From: Chloroflexota bacterium
Lineage (GTDB): Bacteria > Chloroflexota > Anaerolineae > Anaerolineales > Villigracilaceae
DNA length: 64,000 nt
Assembly: GCA_016234495.1 (NCBI GenBank)
Contig: JACRBI010000004.1
Coordinates: 124,001 to 188,000, forward strand
Reading direction: 5' to 3'
Positions 33,443 to 40,563 of this stretch are shown here, piece after piece (positions within the stretch are counted from its first letter, which is position 1; every line of letters begins with the position of its first letter). The position numbers were made by a program, and so were the translations under genes. The notes under the pieces are model-generated. The model was not told the DNA's origin and searched no databases. It saw only the letters and a program-made list of their open reading frames with translations.

Positions 33443-34516
33443 TTATCCAACCAGATGACGTGTGCTGCCGCGTTCGAGGCCAACCAGATATCGTGAAAGG
33501 GAATCAAGATCATCAAAGATCATGGCCGCGCCGCGAGCCACACAGGTCAACGGGTCTTCTGCAACCCATACGCGCAATTTCAATTCGTCGGTGAGGCGCT
33601 CAGCCAGCCCTTGAAGCAACGCTCCGCCGCCAGCCAGGCAAATGCCTATGTCCATCAGATCGGAGACGATCTCGGGGGGGATTTCATCGAGCGCATCGCG
33701 GACAGTGTCAATGATGACCTGCACCGAGCCAGATAACGCTTCTCGAATTTCAATGGATGAGACTTCGACTGTTTCGGGCAGGCCGGTCACGAGGTTGCGT
33801 CCGCGGACTTCCATTGTCTTTTCGGGCTGAAGCGGATAGGCGGAACCGATCTGCCATTTGACCTGCTCGGCGTTCCCTTCACCGATCAGCAGGTTGTATT
33901 TGTTACGAAGGTACTGCACAATATCCTGATCCATTTCGTCGCCGGCAACCCGCAGAGAGCGCGAAGCGACCACCCCGCTCATCGAAAGGACAGCGACTTC
34001 GGTCGTGCCGCCGCCGATATCGACCACCATCGAGCCGCGAATCTCTCCGACTGGCAGACCAGCTCCCAGCGCGGCCGCGATCGGTTCTTCGATCAACATG
34101 GCCTGACGGGCGCCGGAGGCCATCACAGCGTCGTAGACTGCGCGTTTTTCAACTTCGGTGACGCCGGTGGGCAAGCCCACGATCACACGCGGACGGGGCA
34201 GAGGGACAATGCTCTGCTCATGGACTTTGCCGATGAAATATTCGAGCATGACCTGGGTAACGTCGAATTCTGCGATAACGCCGTCGCGAATAGGGCGCAC
34301 CACCATCACATTCCCCGGCGTGCGGCCAACCATTTCCTTGGCTTCCAGACCAATCGCCACAGGCTGCCTGAGTTTCTTGTCAACAGTGACCCAGGAAGGC
34401 TCGTTGATCACAATTCCCTTGCCGCGCACGTGAACAAGTGTGTTCGCGGTGCCAAGGTCAATGGCGATGTCTAGAGAAAAAAGGCCTAACAGCCAGTTAA
34501 TAGGGTTGAAGGCCAA
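33443..34516 (-). CDS. mreB: rod shape-determining actin homologue MreB
   Basis: This 357-aa actin-fold ATPase has IDLGTANTLVHV near the N-terminus, VVDIGGGTTEVAVLS in the middle and GIGICLAGGG-like LMDIGICLAGGGALL near the C-terminus. MreB filaments guide lateral wall synthesis. It heads the shape/division run. The start is TTG 34516 with AGGAG five bases upstream; no ATG fits the conserved N-terminus. A TATAAT lies about 50 bases before the start, in the divergent gap shared with the Crp/Fnr gene. Confidence 0.95.
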   Translation of the reverse strand: MAFNPINWLLGLFSLDIAIDLGTANTLVHVRGKGIVINEPSWVTVDKKLRQPVAIGLEAKEMVGRTPGNVMVVRPIRDGVIAEFDVTQVMLEYFIGKVHEQSIVPLPRPRVIVGLPTGVTEVEKRAVYDAVMASGARQAMLIEEPIAAALGAGLPVGEIRGSMVVDIGGGTTEVAVLSMSGVVASRSLRVAGDEMDQDIVQYLRNKYNLLIGEGNAEQVKWQIGSAYPLQPEKTMEVRGRNLVTGLPETVEVSSIEIREALSGSVQVIIDTVRDALDEIPPEIVSDLMDIGICLAGGGALLQGLAERLTDELKLRVWVAEDPLTCVARGAAMIFDDLDSLSRYLVGLERGSTRHLVG

Positions 34517-34565
34517 AATAGGCTCCTAAGTGATATTCCATAATGAAAGATGACTTGCGACCAAA

Positions 34566-34571
34566 ATTATA
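34566..34571 (-). promoter_or_regulatory. candidate -10 box of the mreB operon
   Basis: TATAAT on the minus strand, 49 bases before TTG 34516 and in the divergent gap. A TTGACA on the same strand at 34596-34601 is 24 bases away, too far for a standard pair. Treat as a weak promoter call. Confidence 0.35.
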
Positions 34572-34619
34572 CCATGAGCCTTAAGAATGGATTTTTGTCA
34601 ATTCGCGGCATGATAAAAT

Positions 34620-35312
34620 TTGAATCAGAGAATCCCAATGATTGACTCTGCACAATTCGACCTCATTGCCCAATCCATTCCCATCCTGCAACAAGCGGAC
34701 TCTGCCTTCGTGCGCGAATTCAAGCAGGCGGCGTTTTTTGCGCGCATTCCTTCAGGTCACGATGTTTTTCTTGAAGGTGACCGTGTCGAGGCAATTGCAT
34801 TGATCATTTCTGGCGTGGTGCGGGTTTACAAGGTCGGCGAGACAGGACGCGAGATTACGCTCTATCGTTTCGGAAATGGCTCATCCTGCATCTTGTCGGC
34901 CAATGCCATTTTGAGCCAGAAAACATTTCCCGCCATTGCGACAGTTGAGCAGGATGCGGAAGCGGTGATGATTCCTGCGGTCACCTTCCGTGACTGGGTG
35001 CGGCGTTACGACTTGTGGCGCGAGTTCGTCTTTGACTTGTTATCTCAGAGGCTTTCAACGGTGATGGAGGTGATTGACGAGGTCGCCTTTCACCGCATGG
35101 ATCGGCGCGTCGCTTCATTGATATTGAAACAGGCCAATGTTCAGAATCCGTTGAAGATCACACATCAGGAAATTGCCGCTGAACTCGGAAGCTCACGCGA
35201 GGTCATCAGCCGTCTGCTGGAAGACTTTGTCAGCGATGGCAGTATCCGCTCCGGGCGCGGTCTGATCGAAGTGCTCGATTTTGAGTTGTTGAAATCCCGT
35301 TCGCTTGGGTGA
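34620..35312 (+). CDS. Crp/Fnr-family transcriptional regulator
   Basis: This protein of about 230 aa has an N-terminal cyclic-nucleotide-binding-type beta barrel (residues about 20-130; GHDVFLEGDRVEAIALI, GREITLYRFGNGSSCILS) and a C-terminal helix-turn-helix (ITHQEIAAELGSSREVISRLLEDF). The R-E of the cNMP phosphate-binding cassette is not obvious, so the ligand is uncertain. One Cys (in SSCILS) does not make an Fnr iron-sulfur motif. TTG 34620 and ATG 34638 are both possible starts. The downstream genes, a DUF2892 protein and a thioredoxin, suggest a redox or sulfur-linked regulon. Confidence 0.9.
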   Translation: MNQRIPMIDSAQFDLIAQSIPILQQADSAFVREFKQAAFFARIPSGHDVFLEGDRVEAIALIISGVVRVYKVGETGREITLYRFGNGSSCILSANAILSQKTFPAIATVEQDAEAVMIPAVTFRDWVRRYDLWREFVFDLLSQRLSTVMEVIDEVAFHRMDRRVASLILKQANVQNPLKITHQEIAAELGSSREVISRLLEDFVSDGSIRSGRGLIEVLDFELLKSRSLG

Positions 35313-35380
35313 CATTGTCACATACAAAAACCCGCACATCTCCTATACTGGGGGCATCAAACCAATAAAGGAGAATTCTC

Positions 35381-35578
35381 ATGAAACAAAATATGTCCAA
35401 CACCGATCGTATCGTCCGCGTAGTCGTTGCCGCACTTTTCGCCTATTTATACTTTGGCGGCATTGTGACAGGCACACTCGGCATCGTGCTCGTCCTGCTC
35501 GGCGCAGTCTTCCTGCTCACTTCGATCCTCGGCTTCTGCCCGCTGTATCTGCCGTTCAACTTCAGCACCAAGAAATAA
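35381..35578 (+). CDS. DUF2892 small membrane protein
   Basis: This 65-aa protein has two TM segments (about 14-30 and 31-50) and the end motif GFCPLYLPF, typical of DUF2892 (YgaP C-terminal-like) proteins. It has a very good ribosome binding site (AAAGGAG seven bases before the ATG). DUF2892 units often accompany rhodanese or thioredoxin genes and are linked to sulfur handling, though their role is unknown. The next gene carries a second copy of this domain. Confidence 0.85.
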   Translation: MKQNMSNTDRIVRVVVAALFAYLYFGGIVTGTLGIVLVLLGAVFLLTSILGFCPLYLPFNFSTKK

Positions 35579-35599
35579 GAAAAAAAACAAGTTCCCTGG

Positions 35600-35661
35600 G
35601 ACGCTGAAAACGCTGATATACGCAGATAAGAATTCGCGTTTTCAGCGTTCATCAGCGTCTA
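35600..35661. repeat. imperfect palindromic repeat (ACGCTGA words)
   Basis: The left part has ACGCTGAAAACGCTGA and the right part CGCGTTTTCAGCGTTCATC, which are reverse-complement versions of the same words, and the two can fold into a long imperfect hairpin. It occupies most of the gap between the DUF2892 gene and the thioredoxin gene. It is followed by a T-run (35663-35669), so it may also act as a terminator. Confidence 0.6.
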
Positions 35662-35693
35662 TTTTTTTATTTGCAGGGCATAAATTATCAACC

Positions 35694-36194
35694 ATGAATA
35701 ACTCAGAGTTTCAACAAAAACTATCAGAGTCGGGCAAGCCGGTCATCGTGGATTTTTGGGCGGGCTGGTGTGCGCCATGCATGGTTTCCAAGCCGATATT
35801 GGAGAAGCTGGCAAAAGAGTATGCCGAACAGGTCGTTTTCTTGCCGGTCAACGCAGACGAGTCACGTGAAGTGCTGGAACAATTCCGCATTTTTGGCATC
35901 CCCACCGTGATCACATTTCGGAACGGAAAGGAAGCTGGCCGCATCACAGGCTCGCAGCCTGAGGCTGGTTATCGCGCCATGTTTGAATCATTGGCCGAAG
36001 GGAAGGAAGTAAAAATTCCGCTTTCATCATTTGACCGCATGTTGCGGCTCGGCGCAGGCGCAGCCTTCATGATGATCGGCATCTCAACCGGCAATTGGAT
36101 CATCGCCGGCGTCGGCGGCATCCTTGCATTTATGGGCATCTATGATCGCTGTCCGCTCTGGGCGGCGCTGACTGGCATAATTCAGAAAAAATAG
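35694..36194 (+). CDS. thioredoxin fused to a DUF2892 membrane domain
   Basis: This 166-aa protein is a thioredoxin fold (residues 1-105) with the active site WCAPC (Cys26, Cys29) and the cis-Pro region FGIPTVITF. From about residue 108 a two-TM DUF2892-like domain follows (RMLRLGAGAAFMMIGIS, then MGIYDRCPLWAALTG). There is no signal peptide, so the thioredoxin part should face the cytoplasm, anchored by the C-terminal hairpin. The Cys of RCPLW in the tail matches the CPLY Cys of the preceding small DUF2892 protein and could be a redox partner. The function is inferred from context only. Confidence 0.88.
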   Translation: MNNSEFQQKLSESGKPVIVDFWAGWCAPCMVSKPILEKLAKEYAEQVVFLPVNADESREVLEQFRIFGIPTVITFRNGKEAGRITGSQPEAGYRAMFESLAEGKEVKIPLSSFDRMLRLGAGAAFMMIGISTGNWIIAGVGGILAFMGIYDRCPLWAALTGIIQKK

Positions 36195-36216
36195 CCGCGT
36201 TGAATTTCAGCCAGCA

Positions 36217-36247
36217 AAGGCTCCGAATCCGTTCGGGGCTTTTTTAT
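36217..36247 (+). terminator. Rho-independent terminator after the thioredoxin gene
   Basis: GCTCCGAA (36220-36227) pairs with TTCGGGGC (36232-36239), with one G-T pair, over a four-base loop, followed by seven T. It lies 22 bases after the thioredoxin stop. Confidence 0.85.
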
Positions 36248-36258
36248 TATTCATGGGC

Positions 36259-36264
36259 TATAAT
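36259..36264 (+). promoter_or_regulatory. candidate -10 box of udk, possibly leaderless
   Basis: TATAAT ends seven bases before ATG 36272. The expected start of transcription would be at or within one base of the ATG, and no ribosome binding site is present. It lies immediately after a terminator, which supports a new transcription start here. Confidence 0.5.
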
Positions 36265-36271
36265 CGAAAAC

Positions 36272-36895
36272 ATGAGTCACAACACTCCCCTTGTCATCGG
36301 TATCGCAGGCGGCTCAGGTTCGGGCAAATCGACCGTGGTTCAGGCAATCCTTAATCGTGTTGGCGCCGACCGCATCGCATACCTCCAACACGATTCGTAT
36401 TACAAGGATCTTGGCGGATTGCCGCCCACCATGCACTCCGAGATCAACTTCGATCATCCCAACGCCCTCGAAACAGAATTGCTGATCAACCACATCGAAT
36501 CATTGCGTGACCTTCAGCCTGTTGAAGTCCCGATCTACGATTTCGCCACCGACAGACGCACCAGCCAAACGTTCACAGTCTCGCCGCGGCCGGTGATTCT
36601 GGTCGAAGGAATTTTGATTTTCACCGAGCCGGACTTGCGAAAATTATTCGACGTGAAAATTTACGTGGATACAGACGCAGACCTGCGCTTCATCCGCCGC
36701 CTGCACCGCGACATCACCGAGCGCGGCCGCACAACAGAATCAGTCATCAAACAATATCAAGCCACAGTCAGGCCGATGCACCTTGAATTCGTCGAACCGT
36801 CCAAACGTTACGCGGATATCATCATCCCCGAAGGTGGATTCAACACCGTCGCATTGGACATGGTCGTGGCAAGGATCGAATTGTTGTTGAAATAA
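36272..36895 (+). CDS. udk: uridine kinase
   Basis: This 207-aa kinase phosphorylates uridine or cytidine with ATP or GTP in pyrimidine salvage. The P-loop is GIAGGSGSGKSTVV, followed by LQHDSYYKD, FDHPNALE, PIYDFATDRR and RRLHRDITERGR, all typical of the family. ATG 36272 gives the normal N-terminus; the frame is open further upstream through a terminator, which was excluded. Confidence 0.94.
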   Translation: MSHNTPLVIGIAGGSGSGKSTVVQAILNRVGADRIAYLQHDSYYKDLGGLPPTMHSEINFDHPNALETELLINHIESLRDLQPVEVPIYDFATDRRTSQTFTVSPRPVILVEGILIFTEPDLRKLFDVKIYVDTDADLRFIRRLHRDITERGRTTESVIKQYQATVRPMHLEFVEPSKRYADIIIPEGGFNTVALDMVVARIELLLK

Positions 36896-36906
36896 TTTAG
36901 CACCAT

Positions 36907-37031
36907 GTCGTTGCGAGGGTGCTCTCCCTGGCACCGCCCGCCAGGGCAGGTGTGTTCTTCTCCCGAAGCAATCTCATGTTAGAGGGAGGTTGCCGCGCCA
37001 CCAAGGAGCAAGAGCGGCGGCTCGCAACGAC
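36907..37031. repeat. palindromic repeat with GTCGTTGCGAG ends
   Basis: GTCGTTGCGAG at 36907-36917 and its exact reverse complement CTCGCAACGAC at 37021-37031 enclose about 100 bases. The interior contains a smaller stem (CCCTGGC with GCCAGGG, 36926-36955) and GAAGCAATCTC. This arrangement matches the widespread GTCATTGCGAGG-type palindromes of many bacterial genomes. It fills the udk-cyclophilin gap. Confidence 0.8.
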
Positions 37032-37058
37032 ATCAAATAATTTAAAGGAGATTTTAGA

Positions 37059-37568
37059 ATGGCAAAACAATGGAGCACGCCCCCCGAAATGCAGATCGAC
37101 CCGAAGAAAAAATACAAAGCCCGCATGGAAACCGACAAAGGCACGATGGTCATTGAGTTGTTCGCAGACAAAACTCCAATGACCGTAAATAACTTTGTTT
37201 TCCTTTCCCGTGAAGGATTTTACGATGGCGTCATCTTCCACCGCGTCATCGGAAATTTCATGGCGCAAGGCGGCGACCCGACCGGCACCGGACGCGGCGG
37301 CCCCGGCTACAAATTCAAGGATGAGTTCGATGCCAGCTTGAAGCACGATAAACAGGGCATTCTTTCCATGGCAAACGCAGGACCCGGCACCAACGGCTCG
37401 CAGTTCTTCATCACTCACGGTCCCACTCCGCATTTGAACGGCAAGCACACCGTCTTTGGTCAAGTTGTAGTGGGGCTGGATGTTCTCATGTCCATTCCTG
37501 AACGCGACCCGGGCAACGTCAACGCCCCGGCGGTAAAGATCATCCGTGTCACCATCGAAGAAGGCTAA
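37059..37568 (+). CDS. cyclophilin-type peptidyl-prolyl cis-trans isomerase
   Basis: This 169-aa cytoplasmic cyclophilin catalyses cis-trans isomerisation of X-Pro bonds during folding. Family motifs are present: [15 protein letters not shown] (catalytic Arg), a GPGYKFKDE loop, [18 protein letters not shown] and [12 protein letters not shown]. No signal peptide. AAAGGAG nine bases upstream supports the ATG. Its 3' end overlaps the most upstream possible start of the DedA-like gene. Confidence 0.95.
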   Translation: MAKQWSTPPEMQIDPKKKYKARMETDKGTMVIELFADKTPMTVNNFVFLSREGFYDGVIFHRVIGNFMAQGGDPTGTGRGGPGYKFKDEFDASLKHDKQGILSMANAGPGTNGSQFFITHGPTPHLNGKHTVFGQVVVGLDVLMSIPERDPGNVNAPAVKIIRVTIEEG

Positions 37569-38196
37569 TCAGGCAAAAGTTGAAAAGTTGAAAAGTTTGA
37601 AGGTTGAGAAAAGTTTAGAAAAAGAACAACCTGCCTACTTTCAAACTTTCAAATCTTCAACCTTAAGTACCGCAATCCTCCGTGCCTTATCAATCATCGC
37701 TGTAGTTGGAATAACAATCTACATTTACAGCATCCGCGAACAGGCGCAGGACTTTGCCCGGTACGGATACTCCGGCATCTTCCTCATTGCCCTGATGGCA
37801 AATGCCACAGTTTTTCTGCCGGCGCCCGGCATTGCAGTTGTCTTTGCGATGGGAAGTGTCTTCCACCCCATCGGAGTAGCGCTCGCCGCAGGGACAGGCG
37901 GGGCGCTCGGCGAACTCTCCGGTTACCTTGCAGGTTTCAGTGGGCAGGCAGTTGTCGAACAGACAAAAGTTTATGAAAAAATAAATCCATGGATAAACAA
38001 GTATGGCGGCTGGGCAATTCTGGTTCTCTCCGCCATCCCCAATCCATTTTTTGATATAGCAGGAATTGCCGCCGGTATTGCAAAAATGCCGCTCTGGAAG
38101 TTCCTGCTTTATTGTTGGATCGGCCAATCGATTAAAATGGCGATCTTCGCCTACGCCGGCGCATATTCGATCAACTGGCTGGAGAGGTTTTTTTAA
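37546..38196 (+). CDS. DedA/VTT-domain membrane protein with repeat-encoded N-terminus
   Basis: This protein of about 200-216 aa has an N-terminal TM (about 43-62) and further TM segments within a VTT/SNARE-associated domain ([16 protein letters not shown], the [12 protein letters not shown] re-entrant region, [17 protein letters not shown]). Such proteins act as lipid scramblases or in membrane homeostasis. Start codons before TM1 are GTG 37546 (overlapping the cyclophilin stop by 23 bases) and TTG 37588 or 37597, the last two inside a palindromic repeat. No start codon exists between the repeat and TM1, so at least part of the repeat must be translated as a Lys/Glu-rich leader. Confidence 0.85.
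   Translation: MSPSKKANQAKVEKLKSLKVEKSLEKEQPAYFQTFKSSTLSTAILRALSIIAVVGITIYIYSIREQAQDFARYGYSGIFLIALMANATVFLPAPGIAVVFAMGSVFHPIGVALAAGTGGALGELSGYLAGFSGQAVVEQTKVYEKINPWINKYGGWAILVLSAIPNPFFDIAGIAAGIAKMPLWKFLLYCWIGQSIKMAIFAYAGAYSINWLERFF
37578..37664. repeat. palindromic repeat inside the DedA N-terminal coding region
   Basis: The left part is made of GTTGAAAAGTTGAAAAG and TTTGAAGGTTGA words, and the right part (37637-37664) of TTTCAAACTTTCAAATC and TTCAACCTT. They are reverse complements of the same words and can fold into a long imperfect hairpin. The reading frame through it has no stop. Confidence 0.7.
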
Positions 38197-38205
38197 GTTG
38201 TTTTA

Positions 38206-38265
38206 TTAACGCAAAGTTCGCAAAACATTATTTTTTCTTTGCGGCCTTAGCAAACTTGGCGGTAA
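38206..38265. repeat. imperfect palindromic repeat (GCAAAGTTCGC words)
   Basis: TTAACGCAAAGTTCGCAAAA on the left and TTTGCGGCCTTAGCAAAC plus TTGGCGGTAA on the right are inverted versions of one motif. It fills the gap between the DedA-like and M20 peptidase genes. An eight-base TA/T-rich centre makes a loop. Confidence 0.55.
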
Positions 38266-38311
38266 AAATATTATGTTCAATGAGGAAACTTGGAATAAAA
38301 AGGAGAACATC

Positions 38312-39670
38312 ATGAGCGATTACAAAAAAATAGATGCGTACCTCGAAAATAATCTCAACCAAAGCCTTGAAGAACTTGCCGTGTATGTAGCCCAGCCAAG
38401 CATCAGCGCGCAGAACTTGGGATTGAAGGAATGCGCGCAGATCGTTAAATCCATGCTGGAAAAGCGCGGCTTCACAGCGCAGGTCATGGATACCGATGGT
38501 GCGCCGGTCGTCTTCGGTGAACGCAAAGGCAAAAGCGACAAGACCCTGCTCATCTACAATCATTATGATGTCCAACCGCCCGAGCCATTGGAATTATGGG
38601 AATCGCCGCCCTTCGAGCCGGTTATCCGCGACGGGAAGATGTTCGGCCGCGGCGTCAGCGATGACAAGAGTCATTTAACCTCGCGCCTCTTTGCGCTGGA
38701 TGCAATCATGGATTCGGAAGGCGACCTCCCCTGCAACGTGAAGTTCATCGTCGAAGGTGAAGAGGAAACCAGCAGTGTCCATTTGCATGATTTCATCAAA
38801 CACAACCTTGACATATTAAAAGCCGATGCCTGCGTCTGGGAATTTGGCGGCGTGGATCACCGCGAAGTGCCCATGCAATATCTCGGTTTGCGCGGAATCT
38901 GCTATGTCGAATTAAGTGTCGAATCACTCGGGACTGACGTCCACTCGGGGTTGGGTGGCAGCATCCTGCCCAATGCGGCGTGGCGACTCATTTGGGCACT
39001 GAACAGCCTCAAGGGGCCGGATGAACGGATTCGCATCCCCGGCTTTTACGACAACATCGTCCCGCCATCTGCCCGTGACCGCGAGCTGATGGATGCACTT
39101 CCAGATGTAGCTGACGAATACAAAAAGCGTTATGGCGCGAAGGGATTTATCAAAGGATTGACCGGCGGCACCGACCTCAAGATGGAAGAAGTTTTCGTGC
39201 CGACCTGCACGGTCTGCGGATTGACAAGCGGATATCAAGGCCCCGGCTCGAAGACAGTCCAGCCCGCGTTTGCCTCAGCCAAAGTGGATTTCCGCCTCGT
39301 GGTCGGTCAGAAGCCTGAAGACATTGTTGCAAAACTTCGACTGCACCTCGACCGCGAAGGCTTTGGAGATGTGAAAATTGATTTTCTCGGCGGCGAGCCT
39401 GCCGCGCGCACAGACCCAGACGATGCTTTCATCAAGGTGGTTGTGGATACGGCTGAAGAGGTTTTTGAATCAAAGATGGAAATTGTCCCCATGATCGGTG
39501 GATCGGGACCCAACTACCCGTTCGTACATGACCTGGGCCTGCCCGTTGCGACGATGGGACTCGGCTACCCTGATACAAAAGCCCACGCCCCCAACGAGAA
39601 CATCCGCCTTGACTTGTACCTCAAACACGCGCGTCACATGGCGCGGGTGGTGAAAGAGTTTGCGAAGTAA
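38312..39670 (+). CDS. M20-family metallopeptidase (dipeptidase/carnosinase-like)
   Basis: This 452-aa protein should cleave dipeptides or N-acylated amino acids with two zinc ions. Metal and catalytic motifs are YNHYDVQPP (His, Asp), GRGVSDDKSH (bridging Asp) and EGEEETSS (Glu pair). A lid/dimerisation domain sits in the middle, including LSVESLGTDVHSGLGGS, and a late His lies in TKAHAPNE. AAAAGGAG eight bases upstream selects ATG 38312 over an in-frame upstream ATG at 38273. No signal peptide, so it acts in the cytoplasm, probably in peptide turnover. Confidence 0.92.
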   Translation: MSDYKKIDAYLENNLNQSLEELAVYVAQPSISAQNLGLKECAQIVKSMLEKRGFTAQVMDTDGAPVVFGERKGKSDKTLLIYNHYDVQPPEPLELWESPPFEPVIRDGKMFGRGVSDDKSHLTSRLFALDAIMDSEGDLPCNVKFIVEGEEETSSVHLHDFIKHNLDILKADACVWEFGGVDHREVPMQYLGLRGICYVELSVESLGTDVHSGLGGSILPNAAWRLIWALNSLKGPDERIRIPGFYDNIVPPSARDRELMDALPDVADEYKKRYGAKGFIKGLTGGTDLKMEEVFVPTCTVCGLTSGYQGPGSKTVQPAFASAKVDFRLVVGQKPEDIVAKLRLHLDREGFGDVKIDFLGGEPAARTDPDDAFIKVVVDTAEEVFESKMEIVPMIGGSGPNYPFVHDLGLPVATMGLGYPDTKAHAPNENIRLDLYLKHARHMARVVKEFAK

Positions 39671-39790
39671 AAGTGACCTTTTTCACTCCAAATTAGTGAC
39701 GTTCTGTTTGACAATCCTGTTTATAATCTGCTTGTAACAAATTTCACGAATAGGATACTAATCCGTTCGTTTTACCACAGGAGGTAAAAA

Positions 39791-40432
39791 ATGTTTGTCG
39801 GTGAAAGAATGTCCCACCCCGTTATTTCGGTAACGCCAGAAATGCCAATCCACGATGCTCTGGCGATGTTCAAGAAAGAACATATCCGCCGCGCGCCGGT
39901 CATGAAAGACGGCAAGCTGGTCGGAATTGTCTCACAGCGCGACCTGTTGAACGCGTCGCCCTCGCCTGTTACCAGCCTTAGTGTATGGGAAATGAATTAT
40001 TTGATCAGCAAAGTGACCGTAAAACAGGTCATGAGCAAAAAGGTCAAGACGATTGATTTCGACACTCCCATCGAAGAAGCCGCCCGCATCATGGCCGATT
40101 CGAAAATTGGCGGGATGCCAGTGGTGCGCTCCGGCCAGGTGGTCGGCATGATCACCGAAACCGATCTGTTCAAAATTTTCCTCGAGTTGATGGGTGCGCG
40201 CACGAAGGGCATCCGTGTGACGGCGGAAATTGACGATACGCCAGGAACTTTGGCGAAGGTCACAAGGGCTATCGCCGATGCCGGCGGTGACTTTATATCC
40301 TTCGGCCAGTTTGCCGGGAAGGATCCGAGCACAAAAGTATTGACCTTTAAGGTGACTGGCCTCAAGAAAGACGCAGCACAAAAAGCCTTAACCAAGCACG
40401 TGAAGAAATTCTGGGATATTCGCCAGAGTTAG
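39791..40432 (+). CDS. tandem CBS domains plus ACT domain, AcuB-like
   Basis: This 213-aa protein has two CBS motifs (about 1-60 with ERMSHPVISV and LVGIVSQRDLL; about 75-132 with VMSKKVKTID and VVGMITETDLF) and a C-terminal ACT domain (about 142-212, RVTAEIDDTPGTLAKVTRAIADAGGD). CBS pairs bind adenine nucleotides and ACT domains bind amino acids, so this is likely a small-molecule-responsive regulator. AGGAGG seven bases before the ATG is a strong ribosome binding site. It stands alone with its own terminator. Confidence 0.9.
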   Translation: MFVGERMSHPVISVTPEMPIHDALAMFKKEHIRRAPVMKDGKLVGIVSQRDLLNASPSPVTSLSVWEMNYLISKVTVKQVMSKKVKTIDFDTPIEEAARIMADSKIGGMPVVRSGQVVGMITETDLFKIFLELMGARTKGIRVTAEIDDTPGTLAKVTRAIADAGGDFISFGQFAGKDPSTKVLTFKVTGLKKDAAQKALTKHVKKFWDIRQS

Positions 40433-40452
40433 ATCGTAAGGGTTTGGCAATC

Positions 40453-40488
40453 AAAAAAACGCTGACCGTGAAAGGTCGGCGTTTTTTT
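40453..40488. terminator. Rho-independent terminator, usable in both directions
   Basis: CGCTGACC pairs with GGTCGGCG (one T-G pair) over the loop GTGAAA. Six A precede and seven T follow, so it serves the CBS-ACT gene on the plus strand and may also serve the convergent pseudouridine synthase gene. Confidence 0.85.
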
Positions 40489-40529
40489 GACCACACCGCG
40501 ACAGACTCTGTAATATCGCATTTCTGAAG

Positions 40530-40551
40530 GCCGCAACATAAATGTTGCGGC
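40530..40551. repeat. short palindrome after the pseudouridine synthase gene
   Basis: GCCGCAACAT and ATGTTGCGGC are perfect inverted arms around AA. No T-run follows. It has the same plan as the palindrome next to hypD at 58894-58911 (GCAACAT/ATGTTGC compared with GCGACAT/ATGTCGC). Confidence 0.7.
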
Positions 40552-40563
40552 ACATCTTTGGAG

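Noticed and set aside
34620-35312. Crp/Fnr protein as a true oxygen-sensing Fnr
   Set aside because: The four-Cys cluster motif is missing; only a single Cys is seen in the sensory domain.
36897-37463. 188-codon minus-strand open frame opposite the cyclophilin gene
   Set aside because: It is antisense to a clear cyclophilin with all family motifs, has no ribosome binding site and its product resembles no family.
39708-39727. TTGACA followed by TATAAT upstream of the CBS-ACT gene
   Set aside because: The spacer is only eight bases, too short for a normal -35/-10 pair. The TATAAT alone may still be used, but I see no support for the pair.
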